A stretch of DNA of 64,000 bases, from contig MEPO01000024.1 in assembly GCA_001769805.1 (NCBI GenBank), positions 85,161 to 149,160 of the forward strand. The letters are read 5' to 3'. The translations under genes were made by a program, and so were the position numbers. This document shows, in pieces, positions 43,695 to 52,294 of the stretch; within the stretch, counting starts at the first letter, position 1; the number at the start of each line of letters is the position of its first letter. The stretch is from Bdellovibrionales bacterium GWA1_52_35 (GTDB taxonomy: Bacteria; Bdellovibrionota; UBA1018). Below the pieces are notes generated by a model. That model was given only the letters and a program-made list of their open reading frames with translations, did no database searches and was not told the origin of the DNA.

Positions 43695-44405
43695 ATGCGA
43701 AAACAGCTAGTTCTGGCAATCGATGACGAAAGTGAAACCCTCGAACTCATCCAAGAGGTACTCGGCGGATCATATGATGTATGGGCTTTTCAAAATCCGC
43801 GAAAAGGATTGGCAAAAGCGATCTCCACCCCTCCGGATTTACTGCTGCTGGATATCGATATGCCGGGCTTGAATGGATTTCAGATCTGCGAAAAATTTCG
43901 GGCAGCCCATCCTCGCCGGCCGACACCCGTGATTTTTTTAACTTCTGATATGGAGGCTTCGAGTATGCAGCGAGCGCTCAAGGCCGGAGCCAATGACTAC
44001 CTCATCAAGCCATTCAGGATTGCAGATCTCCTGGGCCGGATTCGGTTCCGATTGGGGCAGGTGGAGCTGGCATTGGTGCTCTGCCTGGGAAATTTAACGC
44101 TCGACCCTTCATCGCAATCAGTTCTTCTTGGCAAACGGACGATCCACCTGACTCGCGGAGGCTTTCGAATTCTGCAGATTTTAGTACAGAGCCAGGGAAG
44201 AGTCGTGCCGCGCGGGGAACTTCAGAATTTCCTTCGCGGAGGAACTCGCTCAGTTGACATTCATATTTTGCGGCTCCGGCGCTTGTTGGCGGAGTGGGAC
44301 CATTCGCTCGAAGCGATCTATGGGCAAGGATATCGGGTTACACGTCGATCCGCTTTTTTAAAAATCCCCAGAACAGGAAAAACGCGGCAAACCAGAAAGC
44401 CATGA
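43695..44405 (+). CDS. OmpR-type response regulator
   Basis: 236 aa. Receiver domain residues 3-120: acidic pocket Asp10/Asp11, phospho-Asp53 in LLLLDIDMPG, the Thr/Ser in FLTSD and the Lys in YLIKPF. The C-terminal winged helix (about 130-222) has LTRGGFRILQILVQSQGRVV and SVDIHILRLRRLL, the DNA-recognition helix plan of the OmpR/PhoB class, ending IYGQGYRV. So it should bind DNA and control transcription. No kinase is directly beside it, but the kinase block starts 3.3 kb away. Its 3' end overlaps the convergent gene by 68 bp. Confidence 0.9.
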   Translation: MRKQLVLAIDDESETLELIQEVLGGSYDVWAFQNPRKGLAKAISTPPDLLLLDIDMPGLNGFQICEKFRAAHPRRPTPVIFLTSDMEASSMQRALKAGANDYLIKPFRIADLLGRIRFRLGQVELALVLCLGNLTLDPSSQSVLLGKRTIHLTRGGFRILQILVQSQGRVVPRGELQNFLRGGTRSVDIHILRLRRLLAEWDHSLEAIYGQGYRVTRRSAFLKIPRTGKTRQTRKP

Positions 44406-45873
44406 TCAAGGGGCCTGGCGAGGGCGGTCCAGATGGTTTCTGCTTGTCCGTGATCATACCGCAGCCGGGTGAAATTGAGAGATCCGTATTGGCCCAGCCC
44501 AGGTCATCATAAGGAACTGTGATTTTGGATACTGCGGGAGAGTCCCCTGGAATTCCGGCTGTGGTGAGCGTCAGCCTGAATTTGAGATAACGGATATTCT
44601 GGTTGCTCAGAGTGGTCAGCTCCGAGGTGTAGTTCGAAAATACCGCACCGTTTTCTGAACCCGCATACTCAAGCGCGATGGTGCCGCCGTTTGTCTGACT
44701 CGTGATACTTGGGTTTGTGGTGAAAGCGGCATTCATTGTGCCCAGATCGTATGGTTTGCTTTGGACGATATAGGTCTGCGAGGCTGCGGCATTTGAGACA
44801 TCAAAATAGGTGGTGACCCCGTTCAGGACCCAGGTGCCTGGCAATGCTGGACCATCCGCCCTTCGAAAGCCGATAAACCCAGGATTTCCCAAAACGATGG
44901 GGCAGGCGAGATTGGTGCCACCCTCGCCTGGCTCAATATCCGGGTTGTTGGCCGTTGTCACCCCCTTCCAACTTTGTAACCAGACACCGCCTCCGTTTCC
45001 ACCAGCACCGTGACCGCTGCAAATGCCATCACTTTTCGCGGCAGCGCCGCCGGTTCCGCCTTGTGCATAAATATTTCCCATCGTGATGAGGCCAATCGCT
45101 GAGATGCGAAGAGTTCCCGCTCCCGCGCCGCCACCGCCACCGGTGGTGAAATACTTTGTACCCAGGGCTTCATGGTATTGGCCGCCGCCGCCACCGCCGC
45201 CGGTTCCTGCAATGAAACCGGTCGTATCAAAATCGGGGCCGGGTCCGGGCCCCATGGAGTTGCCATCTACTCCGGGATTCAGATCGAGATCTCCTGGTCC
45301 GGCGCTGTTGAATGCCAGACCATCAGATTGAAGTCCGTCAGATCCGTTCAGCAGTGTGGCATCGAGTGTTTCGAACGACTTCCCTCCTGCTCCGCCGGAG
45401 GAACGAGCGGCAATCGGGTTGCCGCCTGCGGGGCCCGCAAGGTTCTCGGTGAGTGAAGCTTGCCCTGGCTCTCCCTCTCCACCACTCACTGAAAGATCGG
45501 GTGTGATGGTGACCTCGCCCAGTGAGCGGATCACAAGCGGGTTGGATCCTCTCACTGTAATTGGACCGCCGGTGATTGAGACGGAGATGAAATTGAAACC
45601 AGTCGGATGAGTGTCGGTGTCAAAAATATATCCGGATGATGAGTTCAGGATCCCGTCCGAGCCGTTGCCAAAGGGAATAACGCGAGTAGCGTCCTCGTCT
45701 GCAACAATCGCGGCCTGAGCCGCGTGATCAACCACATTCCACACGCCAGTGGATTGCGTCAGGTCCGCATGATCCAGGTTAGTGAAATCCTCTACGAGTG
45801 TTCCGGCCTGAGCCGTCGCACTGAAAATTGCAGTGACCAGCGCACCTAATGAAAAAAGCGATCTAAAATCCAT
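44338..45873 (-). CDS. Glycine-rich exported protein with C-terminal membrane anchor or sorting tail
   Basis: 511 aa from ATG 45871-45873, with GGAGG six bases upstream and inside the end of the preceding gene (11-bp overlap). Signal peptide: about residues 1-23 (LGALVTAIFSATAQA). A beta-helix-like, Gly-rich middle (about 110-330) includes runs such as AGTGGGGGGGQY and GGGGGAGAGTLRISA. The C-terminus has a Cys (SPGCGM), a Pro/Gly linker, a hydrophobic helix (PLIMAFWFAAFFLFWGFL) and KKR. This three-part end resembles GlyGly-CTERM or MYXO-CTERM type sorting tails handled by rhomboid-like sortases. Probably a surface protein. Confidence 0.6.
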   Translation of the reverse strand: MDFRSLFSLGALVTAIFSATAQAGTLVEDFTNLDHADLTQSTGVWNVVDHAAQAAIVADEDATRVIPFGNGSDGILNSSSGYIFDTDTHPTGFNFISVSITGGPITVRGSNPLVIRSLGEVTITPDLSVSGGEGEPGQASLTENLAGPAGGNPIAARSSGGAGGKSFETLDATLLNGSDGLQSDGLAFNSAGPGDLDLNPGVDGNSMGPGPGPDFDTTGFIAGTGGGGGGGQYHEALGTKYFTTGGGGGAGAGTLRISAIGLITMGNIYAQGGTGGAAAKSDGICSGHGAGGNGGGVWLQSWKGVTTANNPDIEPGEGGTNLACPIVLGNPGFIGFRRADGPALPGTWVLNGVTTYFDVSNAAASQTYIVQSKPYDLGTMNAAFTTNPSITSQTNGGTIALEYAGSENGAVFSNYTSELTTLSNQNIRYLKFRLTLTTAGIPGDSPAVSKITVPYDDLGWANTDLSISPGCGMITDKQKPSGPPSPGPLIMAFWFAAFFLFWGFLKKRIDV

Positions 45874-47680
45874 AGCCGACCTCCGCAATGCCACCGTAGG
45901 AAGTCTCCATCTTGAGCCAGCGGCCGGTCAATCCACCACGGAGGAACCAGTCTGGGGCGAGACTGAATGGAAATTTTGCCTGAAAACTGAGGTCGGCACC
46001 TTGTGCTCCGATCAAGATCGGAGCGATCTGGATGCGATACCGCCTGGTGTTCAATTGAAATAGCGCACCTGCAAGGGGCCGAAAATGAGAGGTCAAGGCT
46101 CCCTCCCTCCAACTGAACTGGCTGGAGTTGCTTAGATACGGACCCACTCCCCAAAACGATTTTTCAAAAACTCCCCAAACCTGAACGAGCGGTGCACTTG
46201 CGGTGGCTTGTACGCCGGGAGGGAGAGGGGTATTGCCACCTTTTGCGCTGACGTTTTCCAGGATAGCAGTCAATCCTAAACGGAAACGTGATTTTTCGAA
46301 TGCCGGGAAATCAACTTCTCCTCGAACTGAGCCCGGGATCCAGCCATTTCCATTGGCGTGATTGGGGTAGAGATCAGATTTGAACGAGCGACTCTGAAAA
46401 ATCAAACCCAGGGCTATTTCGGCGCGCAAAGGCATCGGCGGCTCGCTCCGACGGGGTTGCGCGATTTCAGGGGGTTTGGGCTTCGGATGGGAGAAGGGTA
46501 GGGGGTTGTCTTCGGGTTTCTTTTGGGGTTTCTTTTGGGGTTTCTCTTGGAGTTTTATTTTTTGTTGAGTGAGGGGTACACGCACAGGTGCGGGTTTAAT
46601 TTCTGGTTTGATCTCGACTTTTTCAAAGGCGCTGAACTCGCCAACGTCGTCTTGTGAATTGATTCCTGCGACTCTGAAGTAGACGATCGAATCGGCCTCT
46701 GGCGAAAGAGTGATGTAGTTGAAAAGCGGTTCTTTGACGACCTGTTCAGTGATCAACTTCTGGAATTCCGGATCCGCTGCGATTTGAATTTTATACTGCT
46801 GCGCACCCGCGGTGGCTTCCCAGGTAAAGTGGATTGAAATTTCGATCGTATTGATGTCGGTCTCAGCAGCGAACGCCATGGGAAACCAGAAGGAGCTTTG
46901 TTGCGGCAGTGTGCGTGGTTTTATTTCAATCCTGGGGCGACGCAGGCGAGGCGGCGCCATTTTTTGAAGCGGGGGCTCAGGTTGAACCTCGATCCTTCCG
47001 TTCGAGAGATCCGCGAGGACAGCCTTTTGTTTTGCCGCGATTCTTTGTGAGCCGTTGATGACAACCGCTCCGCTTTGAACAATGACTTCGACGCCGTGGC
47101 CTCGGGCAATCACGCGGAAAATCGCGTCAGATCGTTCATCATTGATTCTCAATTCTGAATGGCTGTTTCCAACCTTGAGCACCAGCGGCAATTTCCCGGC
47201 TTTACGTCTATAGAGCGAACCTTTCACAATCCTTGCGGTGATCTGAGCGGGGCCTTGGGTCGGGAGATCTTCAAAGACGATCAGGCTTTCGGGCTCGATC
47301 ACCACTTCAGATTCATCCGGGAAGATAACAACGCTTTCGGAGTCGGCCAGGGTAGCGATGGAATCTTGACGGAAAAGGGATTGGCCGGGTTGCGGAACTG
47401 CCCAGATCAGCGTTCCGGCGGCTTTATGGCGGACGCCATTTGTAACCTGTTTCAAACTGGCTTTGCTGTCGAGTGACTGCAAAACCGCAACGGGGACACC
47501 TTGAACGGGGGCGCCTTTCACCTGCTCGCTGATATCCGCCAGTAGAAAGTAGATCTCACCGGCAAGAATCAGTAAACAGATCAACGCGGGAAGCCAGAGC
47601 GTGCGGAAGGGGCCCGTAGACCAGTTTTGGCTCTCGGGACTGAAGGTTTCGGCACTTGCGGGGCAGCCTGACTGAGTCAT
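45863..47680 (-). CDS. FecR-like membrane protein with Fn3-like and C-terminal barrel-like regions
   Basis: 605 aa. One membrane helix near the N-terminus (about residues 29-48), then a FecR-like region (about 110-225: SVVIFPDESEVVIEPESLIV, ARIVKGSLYRR, HGVEVIVQSGAVVINGSQ), then a Fn3-like domain (about 280-375, FTWEATAGAQQYKIQIA). A Lys/Pro/Gln-rich segment (QEKPQKKPQKKPED) follows, and the last 180 residues have alternating beta strands ending in Phe (AEVGYGF), as in outer-membrane barrels. The long Pro/Lys segment could cross the periplasm between both membranes. No sigma factor lies nearby. Divergent from the histidine kinase, with a 33-bp gap. Confidence 0.65.
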   Translation of the reverse strand: MTQSGCPASAETFSPESQNWSTGPFRTLWLPALICLLILAGEIYFLLADISEQVKGAPVQGVPVAVLQSLDSKASLKQVTNGVRHKAAGTLIWAVPQPGQSLFRQDSIATLADSESVVIFPDESEVVIEPESLIVFEDLPTQGPAQITARIVKGSLYRRKAGKLPLVLKVGNSHSELRINDERSDAIFRVIARGHGVEVIVQSGAVVINGSQRIAAKQKAVLADLSNGRIEVQPEPPLQKMAPPRLRRPRIEIKPRTLPQQSSFWFPMAFAAETDINTIEISIHFTWEATAGAQQYKIQIAADPEFQKLITEQVVKEPLFNYITLSPEADSIVYFRVAGINSQDDVGEFSAFEKVEIKPEIKPAPVRVPLTQQKIKLQEKPQKKPQKKPEDNPLPFSHPKPKPPEIAQPRRSEPPMPLRAEIALGLIFQSRSFKSDLYPNHANGNGWIPGSVRGEVDFPAFEKSRFRLGLTAILENVSAKGGNTPLPPGVQATASAPLVQVWGVFEKSFWGVGPYLSNSSQFSWREGALTSHFRPLAGALFQLNTRRYRIQIAPILIGAQGADLSFQAKFPFSLAPDWFLRGGLTGRWLKMETSYGGIAEVGYGF

Positions 47681-47713
47681 AATATTAAGGATAATCCTGG
47701 ATCAGTATCTATT

Positions 47714-49828
47714 ATGACGAATCGCTGGCAAATATCAATTCGAACGAAAATTCTGCTGGTTTTGAGCCTCTTGGTGATCGGGGCTGTGGCTTTCTATCTT
47801 TATCTCGCGTCAAAAATTTTTTATGAGGACAAAACACTCCTCGTCTACGAACTCAACCAGACGAATGTTCAGACTTTTGGCAGTGAAATGGAAGCCCATT
47901 TGAACCGGGTGATCGACAAATTGAAAATCGTCGCGACCCTGCGAAGCACCACCGCGATTGCAGAGGCCTTGGCCGAAGAAAGTGAGCTCGTGCGTGTAGG
48001 CCTGTTGCGGAAAACCCCAGAGGGTCTGATTCAGTCTGAGATTCTGGGCGTCTGGCCAAAGTACCTGGAGACATACTCTCCAGCCGCACCCCAGGGACCG
48101 GAATATCTGGATCGCGTCCGGACCACCTTCCCTATTCCCTTTGAGAGGGTTGTATCGGAAGCGGTTTGGATCAGTAATGTCACTTTGCCTTCGGAGGCAG
48201 GCACGGAAAGTCCACCCTTGTTTACCGTAGCAATGGCGCTGCTTCGTCCCGGTTCTTCGCCCGAAGTGATCTATGCGGATCTGCGTCTGGATCGCATACT
48301 GGAGCTGTTTTCAAAACCGGGGATAGCGAAAGTCTATGTGGTCGATTCAGATACGCTTCCCTTGGCCGGAAAAACCGTGGCCAGCTCCCGGCCTGGTAAG
48401 GACGATCCTTTGATCTCGGCAGCACTGCGTTCAAAGCTTCGTTCCGGAGTCCAGCGATTCACAGAACGGACTGGCGAAGAAGAAATCTCGTATCTGGGAT
48501 CCTATTACAAGCTCGGGATCGGCAATCTGGTGGTTGCCTCTGAAATCAAGGCCGATGAAGCATTCTCGGCGGCGCGTGTTCTGATCCGCAAGTCCCTGCT
48601 CTATGCCTTGATTGTGATTACGGCTACGTTCCTGCTGGCTCTGTTTTTTTCGCATTCGTTGACGGTTCCGATCCGGCTCATGGTGGATGCCACCCGGCGC
48701 GTCGCCAAAGGGAATTTCAATGACCCGGTCGTGGTACGTTCCCGCGACGAGTTGGCCCTGCTCGCGAATTCGTTCAACCTGATGACGCAGGACCTGAGGG
48801 TTTCGCGGGAAAAAGTCGAGGAATACAGCCGCGACCTTGAAAAGAAAGTGGAGCAACGGACCGAACAACTGGCTGCGCAAAATGTCGCCATAAAAGAAGC
48901 CCAGGAAGCCCTTGTTCGAACCACGCGTCTGGCGAGTGTGGGTGAGATTGCAGGCCGTGCGGCCCATGAAGTTCTGAATCCTTTGACCAATATCAACGCG
49001 CGCGTCGAAAAAATCCGGAATCAGGCTTTGCAGAAGAACGAGACCGACCTCAAGCTTCTCAAGGAAATCAGCGAGGGTTGGGCCACCGAGTATTCTGCCA
49101 AAGGAGCGCAAGGACTGCTGGCCGCGCTTTCCGGACCGAGTACCGCTCAGGAAGGCAAAACCCTGTTCGAAGAGGATATTGAGAATATCCGGGCGATCGC
49201 GGGCGATGTTCTGGCCAGCATGACGACCTTGCAGAGTGATACGGTCTTTCTCCTTTCGGAATCAGATCGGATCAATAAAATCGTGAATGGAATGCGCCAG
49301 CTTTCGCGGGTTTCGGGGACGGCCAGGAACATAGCGGTTCATGCATTCCTGGACTCTGCTCTTTCGACGATGAGCGACCTGCTTTTGAAGAACAAGATCA
49401 GGATCGAAGTACTTTACTGTGACGGACAACCCAGAATCCTTGCTGATAGCGATGAGATGCTTCAGGTCGTGAGCAATCTCCTTCGTAATTCCCTGCAGGC
49501 GATCAACGAAGCGCGCGATCAGAATGGCAAGATCGGTGAGCCGGTCTGGATTCGCATCGCCACCGAGGTCACACCTGCGGGACGCGTGCTGATTCGGGTG
49601 GCTGATAACGGACCAGGTATTGCCGAAGAAAATTTTCAGAGGATTTTTGAACCGACGTTTACCACCAAAAATCCGGACGAGGGCACGGGGCTCGGGCTCT
49701 CGATCTGCAGACGTTTTGTCAGGGCTTATGAGGGAGAGGTCCGCGTGGAAAAGAGTATTTCTGGAGTTGAGACGGTATTCCTGATTGATCTGCCTGAAGC
49801 AGGGGAGCAAAGCAATGGCAACGCCTAA
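47714..49828 (+). CDS. Membrane sensor histidine kinase
   Basis: 704 aa. TM1 about residues 12-33, a periplasmic sensor of about 260 residues (possibly dCache-like), TM2 about 295-317, HAMP about 317-370 and a coiled coil (SRDLEKKVEQRTEQLAAQN). The HisKA motif is GEIAGRAAHEVLNPLTN with His418. An unusual extra 60 residues or so separate the H-box helix from the second dimerisation helix (after KIRNQALQ). The ATPase domain has NLLRNSLQAINEA, DNGPGIAEENF and GTGLGLSICRRFV. Its end overlaps the next gene by 14 bp; those two downstream genes, both with receivers, are the likely phosphate acceptors. Confidence 0.9.
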   Translation: MTNRWQISIRTKILLVLSLLVIGAVAFYLYLASKIFYEDKTLLVYELNQTNVQTFGSEMEAHLNRVIDKLKIVATLRSTTAIAEALAEESELVRVGLLRKTPEGLIQSEILGVWPKYLETYSPAAPQGPEYLDRVRTTFPIPFERVVSEAVWISNVTLPSEAGTESPPLFTVAMALLRPGSSPEVIYADLRLDRILELFSKPGIAKVYVVDSDTLPLAGKTVASSRPGKDDPLISAALRSKLRSGVQRFTERTGEEEISYLGSYYKLGIGNLVVASEIKADEAFSAARVLIRKSLLYALIVITATFLLALFFSHSLTVPIRLMVDATRRVAKGNFNDPVVVRSRDELALLANSFNLMTQDLRVSREKVEEYSRDLEKKVEQRTEQLAAQNVAIKEAQEALVRTTRLASVGEIAGRAAHEVLNPLTNINARVEKIRNQALQKNETDLKLLKEISEGWATEYSAKGAQGLLAALSGPSTAQEGKTLFEEDIENIRAIAGDVLASMTTLQSDTVFLLSESDRINKIVNGMRQLSRVSGTARNIAVHAFLDSALSTMSDLLLKNKIRIEVLYCDGQPRILADSDEMLQVVSNLLRNSLQAINEARDQNGKIGEPVWIRIATEVTPAGRVLIRVADNGPGIAEENFQRIFEPTFTTKNPDEGTGLGLSICRRFVRAYEGEVRVEKSISGVETVFLIDLPEAGEQSNGNA

Positions 49829-51014
49829 CAACCGGATTCTCGTTGTCGATGATGAGAAGGATATAGTTCAGGCTTATGTGGACTTCCTTGCTCCCAAAGA
49901 GATTTCTCCTGCGAGGCGTTCTTCACGAGTGCCCGGAGGAGCCGCAGAGCCTGCTTTGCTGCAAACCTGTGAAGTTCTGACAGCCACCAGTGGTGAAGCG
50001 GCTCTCGCGTTTTTCAAGGCGGAATACGCGGCCGGGCGGCGAATCGCGGGCGGTTTTTTTGATGTGAAAATGGACGGCGGCATGGATGGTCTCCAGACCA
50101 TACGTGAAATCTGGAAGATCGATCGCGACATGCATTGCACGGTGGTTACCGCATATCACGATCGCTCTGTTGATGATATCGACCGGCTTTTCGGCCCGGA
50201 CTTCAAGGATCAGTGGGATTATCTCAACAAGCCGTTCACGCTGGCTGAAATCACGCAGAAGGCCCGGCAGATGATGGCGGCGTGGAATCGCATGCGATCA
50301 CTCGAATCCGCGCATGCGCAGCTGGTGTTTTCGGAAAGAATGGCAGCGATCGGTCAGGTCGCGCGAGGAATCAGTCATGAGTTCGGAAATCTCCTTCAAG
50401 CCATCATGGGGAAAGCCGATCTCGCCCTCCAGGACCAGGATCCGGGCAAAATCAAGGAGCGTCTGAATCATATCATTCACGCAGTTGACCGGGCTTCCTT
50501 CATTGTCCGGAATCTGCAGTCTTTCTCCAAAAGTACGGCAACCCGAAGTGCGGTGGATCTGGGCAAGGCTATCAAGGATACTTTGAGTCTGGTGAACCAT
50601 GAGCTCATTAAACATTCGATTCGCGTCGTGGATCAATGCACTGTTTGTGGTCCGGTCCAAGCCAATGCCGCGGAGCTGGAACAGGTCATTCTCAATCTCG
50701 TGATCAATGCGATTCATGCCATGCCCGCAGGCGGGACAATTGAGATTGGCTGCAAGGAGCTCCCAACCACGAATCCGGCTGACTCGGTGCCAACAGTCAT
50801 GGCTTGGGTCAAGGATTCCGGGACGGGGATTTCGCCGGAAGTGCTGCCCAGAATATTCGAATATGCTTTTACGACCAAAGGCGACAAGGGAAGCGGTCTT
50901 GGGCTTTCGATCTCCAGGGAGATCGTCGAGAAACATGAGGGAAAGATGTCAGTACGGACGGAGGTCGGAAAAGGAACGGCCTTCATCCTCGAATTCAGGA
51001 GACAGCAGACATGA
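49815..51014 (+). CDS. Receiver-histidine kinase hybrid
   Basis: 399 aa from ATG 49815, with AGGGGAG seven bases upstream inside the previous gene. An N-terminal receiver (about 6-150) has LVVDDEKD and phospho-Asp83 in GGFFDVKMDGG; it carries a Ser/Arg/Pro-rich insertion after the first helix (about 25-50). The kinase part follows directly: GQVARGISHEFGNLLQAI with His188, NLVINAIHAMPAGG, DSGTGISPEV and GSGLGLSISREIV. No membrane segment. The receiver-first order suits a phosphorelay intermediate that takes phosphate from the upstream kinase and alters the activity of its own kinase domain. Confidence 0.9.
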   Translation: MATPNNRILVVDDEKDIVQAYVDFLAPKEISPARRSSRVPGGAAEPALLQTCEVLTATSGEAALAFFKAEYAAGRRIAGGFFDVKMDGGMDGLQTIREIWKIDRDMHCTVVTAYHDRSVDDIDRLFGPDFKDQWDYLNKPFTLAEITQKARQMMAAWNRMRSLESAHAQLVFSERMAAIGQVARGISHEFGNLLQAIMGKADLALQDQDPGKIKERLNHIIHAVDRASFIVRNLQSFSKSTATRSAVDLGKAIKDTLSLVNHELIKHSIRVVDQCTVCGPVQANAAELEQVILNLVINAIHAMPAGGTIEIGCKELPTTNPADSVPTVMAWVKDSGTGISPEVLPRIFEYAFTTKGDKGSGLGLSISREIVEKHEGKMSVRTEVGKGTAFILEFRRQQT

Positions 51015-52285
51015 AATTCCTTCTGGTTGATGATGATGAGACGGTCCGATCCACCGTCAAGGAGTACCTTGCGGTCCTTGGATTCCAGGACGTGATCGAA
51101 GCCGAAAATGGCGTTGCCGCTCTGACGCAGCTCCGGACTGAAGCCATTGACCTGGTCATATCCGATTGGGATATGCCGGAGATGAAGGGGATCGAGCTCC
51201 TTAAACTGATGAAGCAAAGCCCTGAATGGACGTCAATTCCATTCATTATTATCACGAGCCCCGATAGCCATGAGGAAATGAAGATCAATAATGCCGCCAT
51301 TGCTGATGTGGACGGCTATATCATCAAGCCCTTCCGGGTCGAGATTCTTCGGGAAAAAATTGAAGCCGCACGGGCCAAGAAGAGCGCAGAACGCGAGAAT
51401 GCGAAGGTCAAAGCCACTTCGTTTGCAGGCGGAGCGCTGGTCGTGGATGACGACCCCGATTCACGCGACACGGTTGCCGAAATTCTGGTTTCCATGGGTT
51501 ATGAACCGGTAATGCAAGCGGAGGACGGTGAGAAAGCCCTGCAGATTCTGTGTGGGAATGTTTCCCGAATCAAAGTTGTTGTGAGTGATTGGGAAATGCC
51601 CAATCTGAAGGGAATCGATTTATTGCGTGCCCTGCGCGCGAGCGAGGACTCGGCAGTAGCTGGTGTTCCCTTTGTTATGGTGACCGCCCCGGTTTCTGTC
51701 GAAAAGTCCAAACTGATCTCCGCGATCGACGCCGAAGTGGATCACTACGTCATCAAGCCCTTCACAATTGCAGATTTGCAAAACGCGGTCTCCCTGGTGC
51801 TGAAGAAAGCCAAGCGAAGGCAGGAACTGAATGTCTTCCTGAACGAAGCCCGCCAACTGGAGATCCAGCAGCGGTCGGAAATTGCCGAACAATTATACCG
51901 TCATGTGATCGCAACCCACCCGGCGGACATCCGGGCCTACGCCGCGCTGGCGGCTATCCGGATGCATGCGAATGGAAAGCAGGGGTTGTACATCGGGGAA
52001 CAGTTGATCCACCAGGGAATCAGTGCCAATCCGCTGAATGATCGGGGTTACCTGGAACTTGCGCGGCTTTACGAACGAATCATGTCCCTGGCGAAAGCTG
52101 TAACTGCCTTGCATCAGGGAATCGAGATCTGTCCTGAAAGTGCCGAGCTTCATTTCAATCTTGGTCGCATTCTGCTTCGGACCGGTCGCCGGGATGAGGG
52201 GATCGCGGCTCTCCAGAAGGCCCTCAAATTCGACAAAACCAACGGCGAAGCCTTCAGGCTTTTGGAACAGGCTAAAAACGGTTAA
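51011..52285 (+). CDS. Double-receiver protein with C-terminal TPR repeats
   Basis: 424 aa, start overlapping the previous stop by 4 bp. Receiver 1 (2-118) has acidic pocket Asp7-Asp9, phospho-Asp52 in VISDWDMPEM and the Lys in YIIKPFR. Receiver 2 (141-262) has VVDDDPDS, phospho-Asp193 in VVSDWEMPNL and YVIKPFT. Residues 275-424 are tetratricopeptide-like helices (AEQLYRHVIATHPADIRAYA, AELHFNLGRILLRTGRRDEG). No DNA-binding or enzymatic output, so it probably signals through protein binding by the TPR part. It is the last signalling gene before the ABCC-type transporter, 9 bp downstream. Confidence 0.9.
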   Translation: MKFLLVDDDETVRSTVKEYLAVLGFQDVIEAENGVAALTQLRTEAIDLVISDWDMPEMKGIELLKLMKQSPEWTSIPFIIITSPDSHEEMKINNAAIADVDGYIIKPFRVEILREKIEAARAKKSAERENAKVKATSFAGGALVVDDDPDSRDTVAEILVSMGYEPVMQAEDGEKALQILCGNVSRIKVVVSDWEMPNLKGIDLLRALRASEDSAVAGVPFVMVTAPVSVEKSKLISAIDAEVDHYVIKPFTIADLQNAVSLVLKKAKRRQELNVFLNEARQLEIQQRSEIAEQLYRHVIATHPADIRAYAALAAIRMHANGKQGLYIGEQLIHQGISANPLNDRGYLELARLYERIMSLAKAVTALHQGIEICPESAELHFNLGRILLRTGRRDEGIAALQKALKFDKTNGEAFRLLEQAKNG

Positions 52286-52294
52286 ATTGCTCAG

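Noticed and set aside
45040-45260. G/C-rich tandem-like sequence as a non-coding repeat
   Set aside because: Explained by runs of glycine codons in the glycine-rich surface protein.
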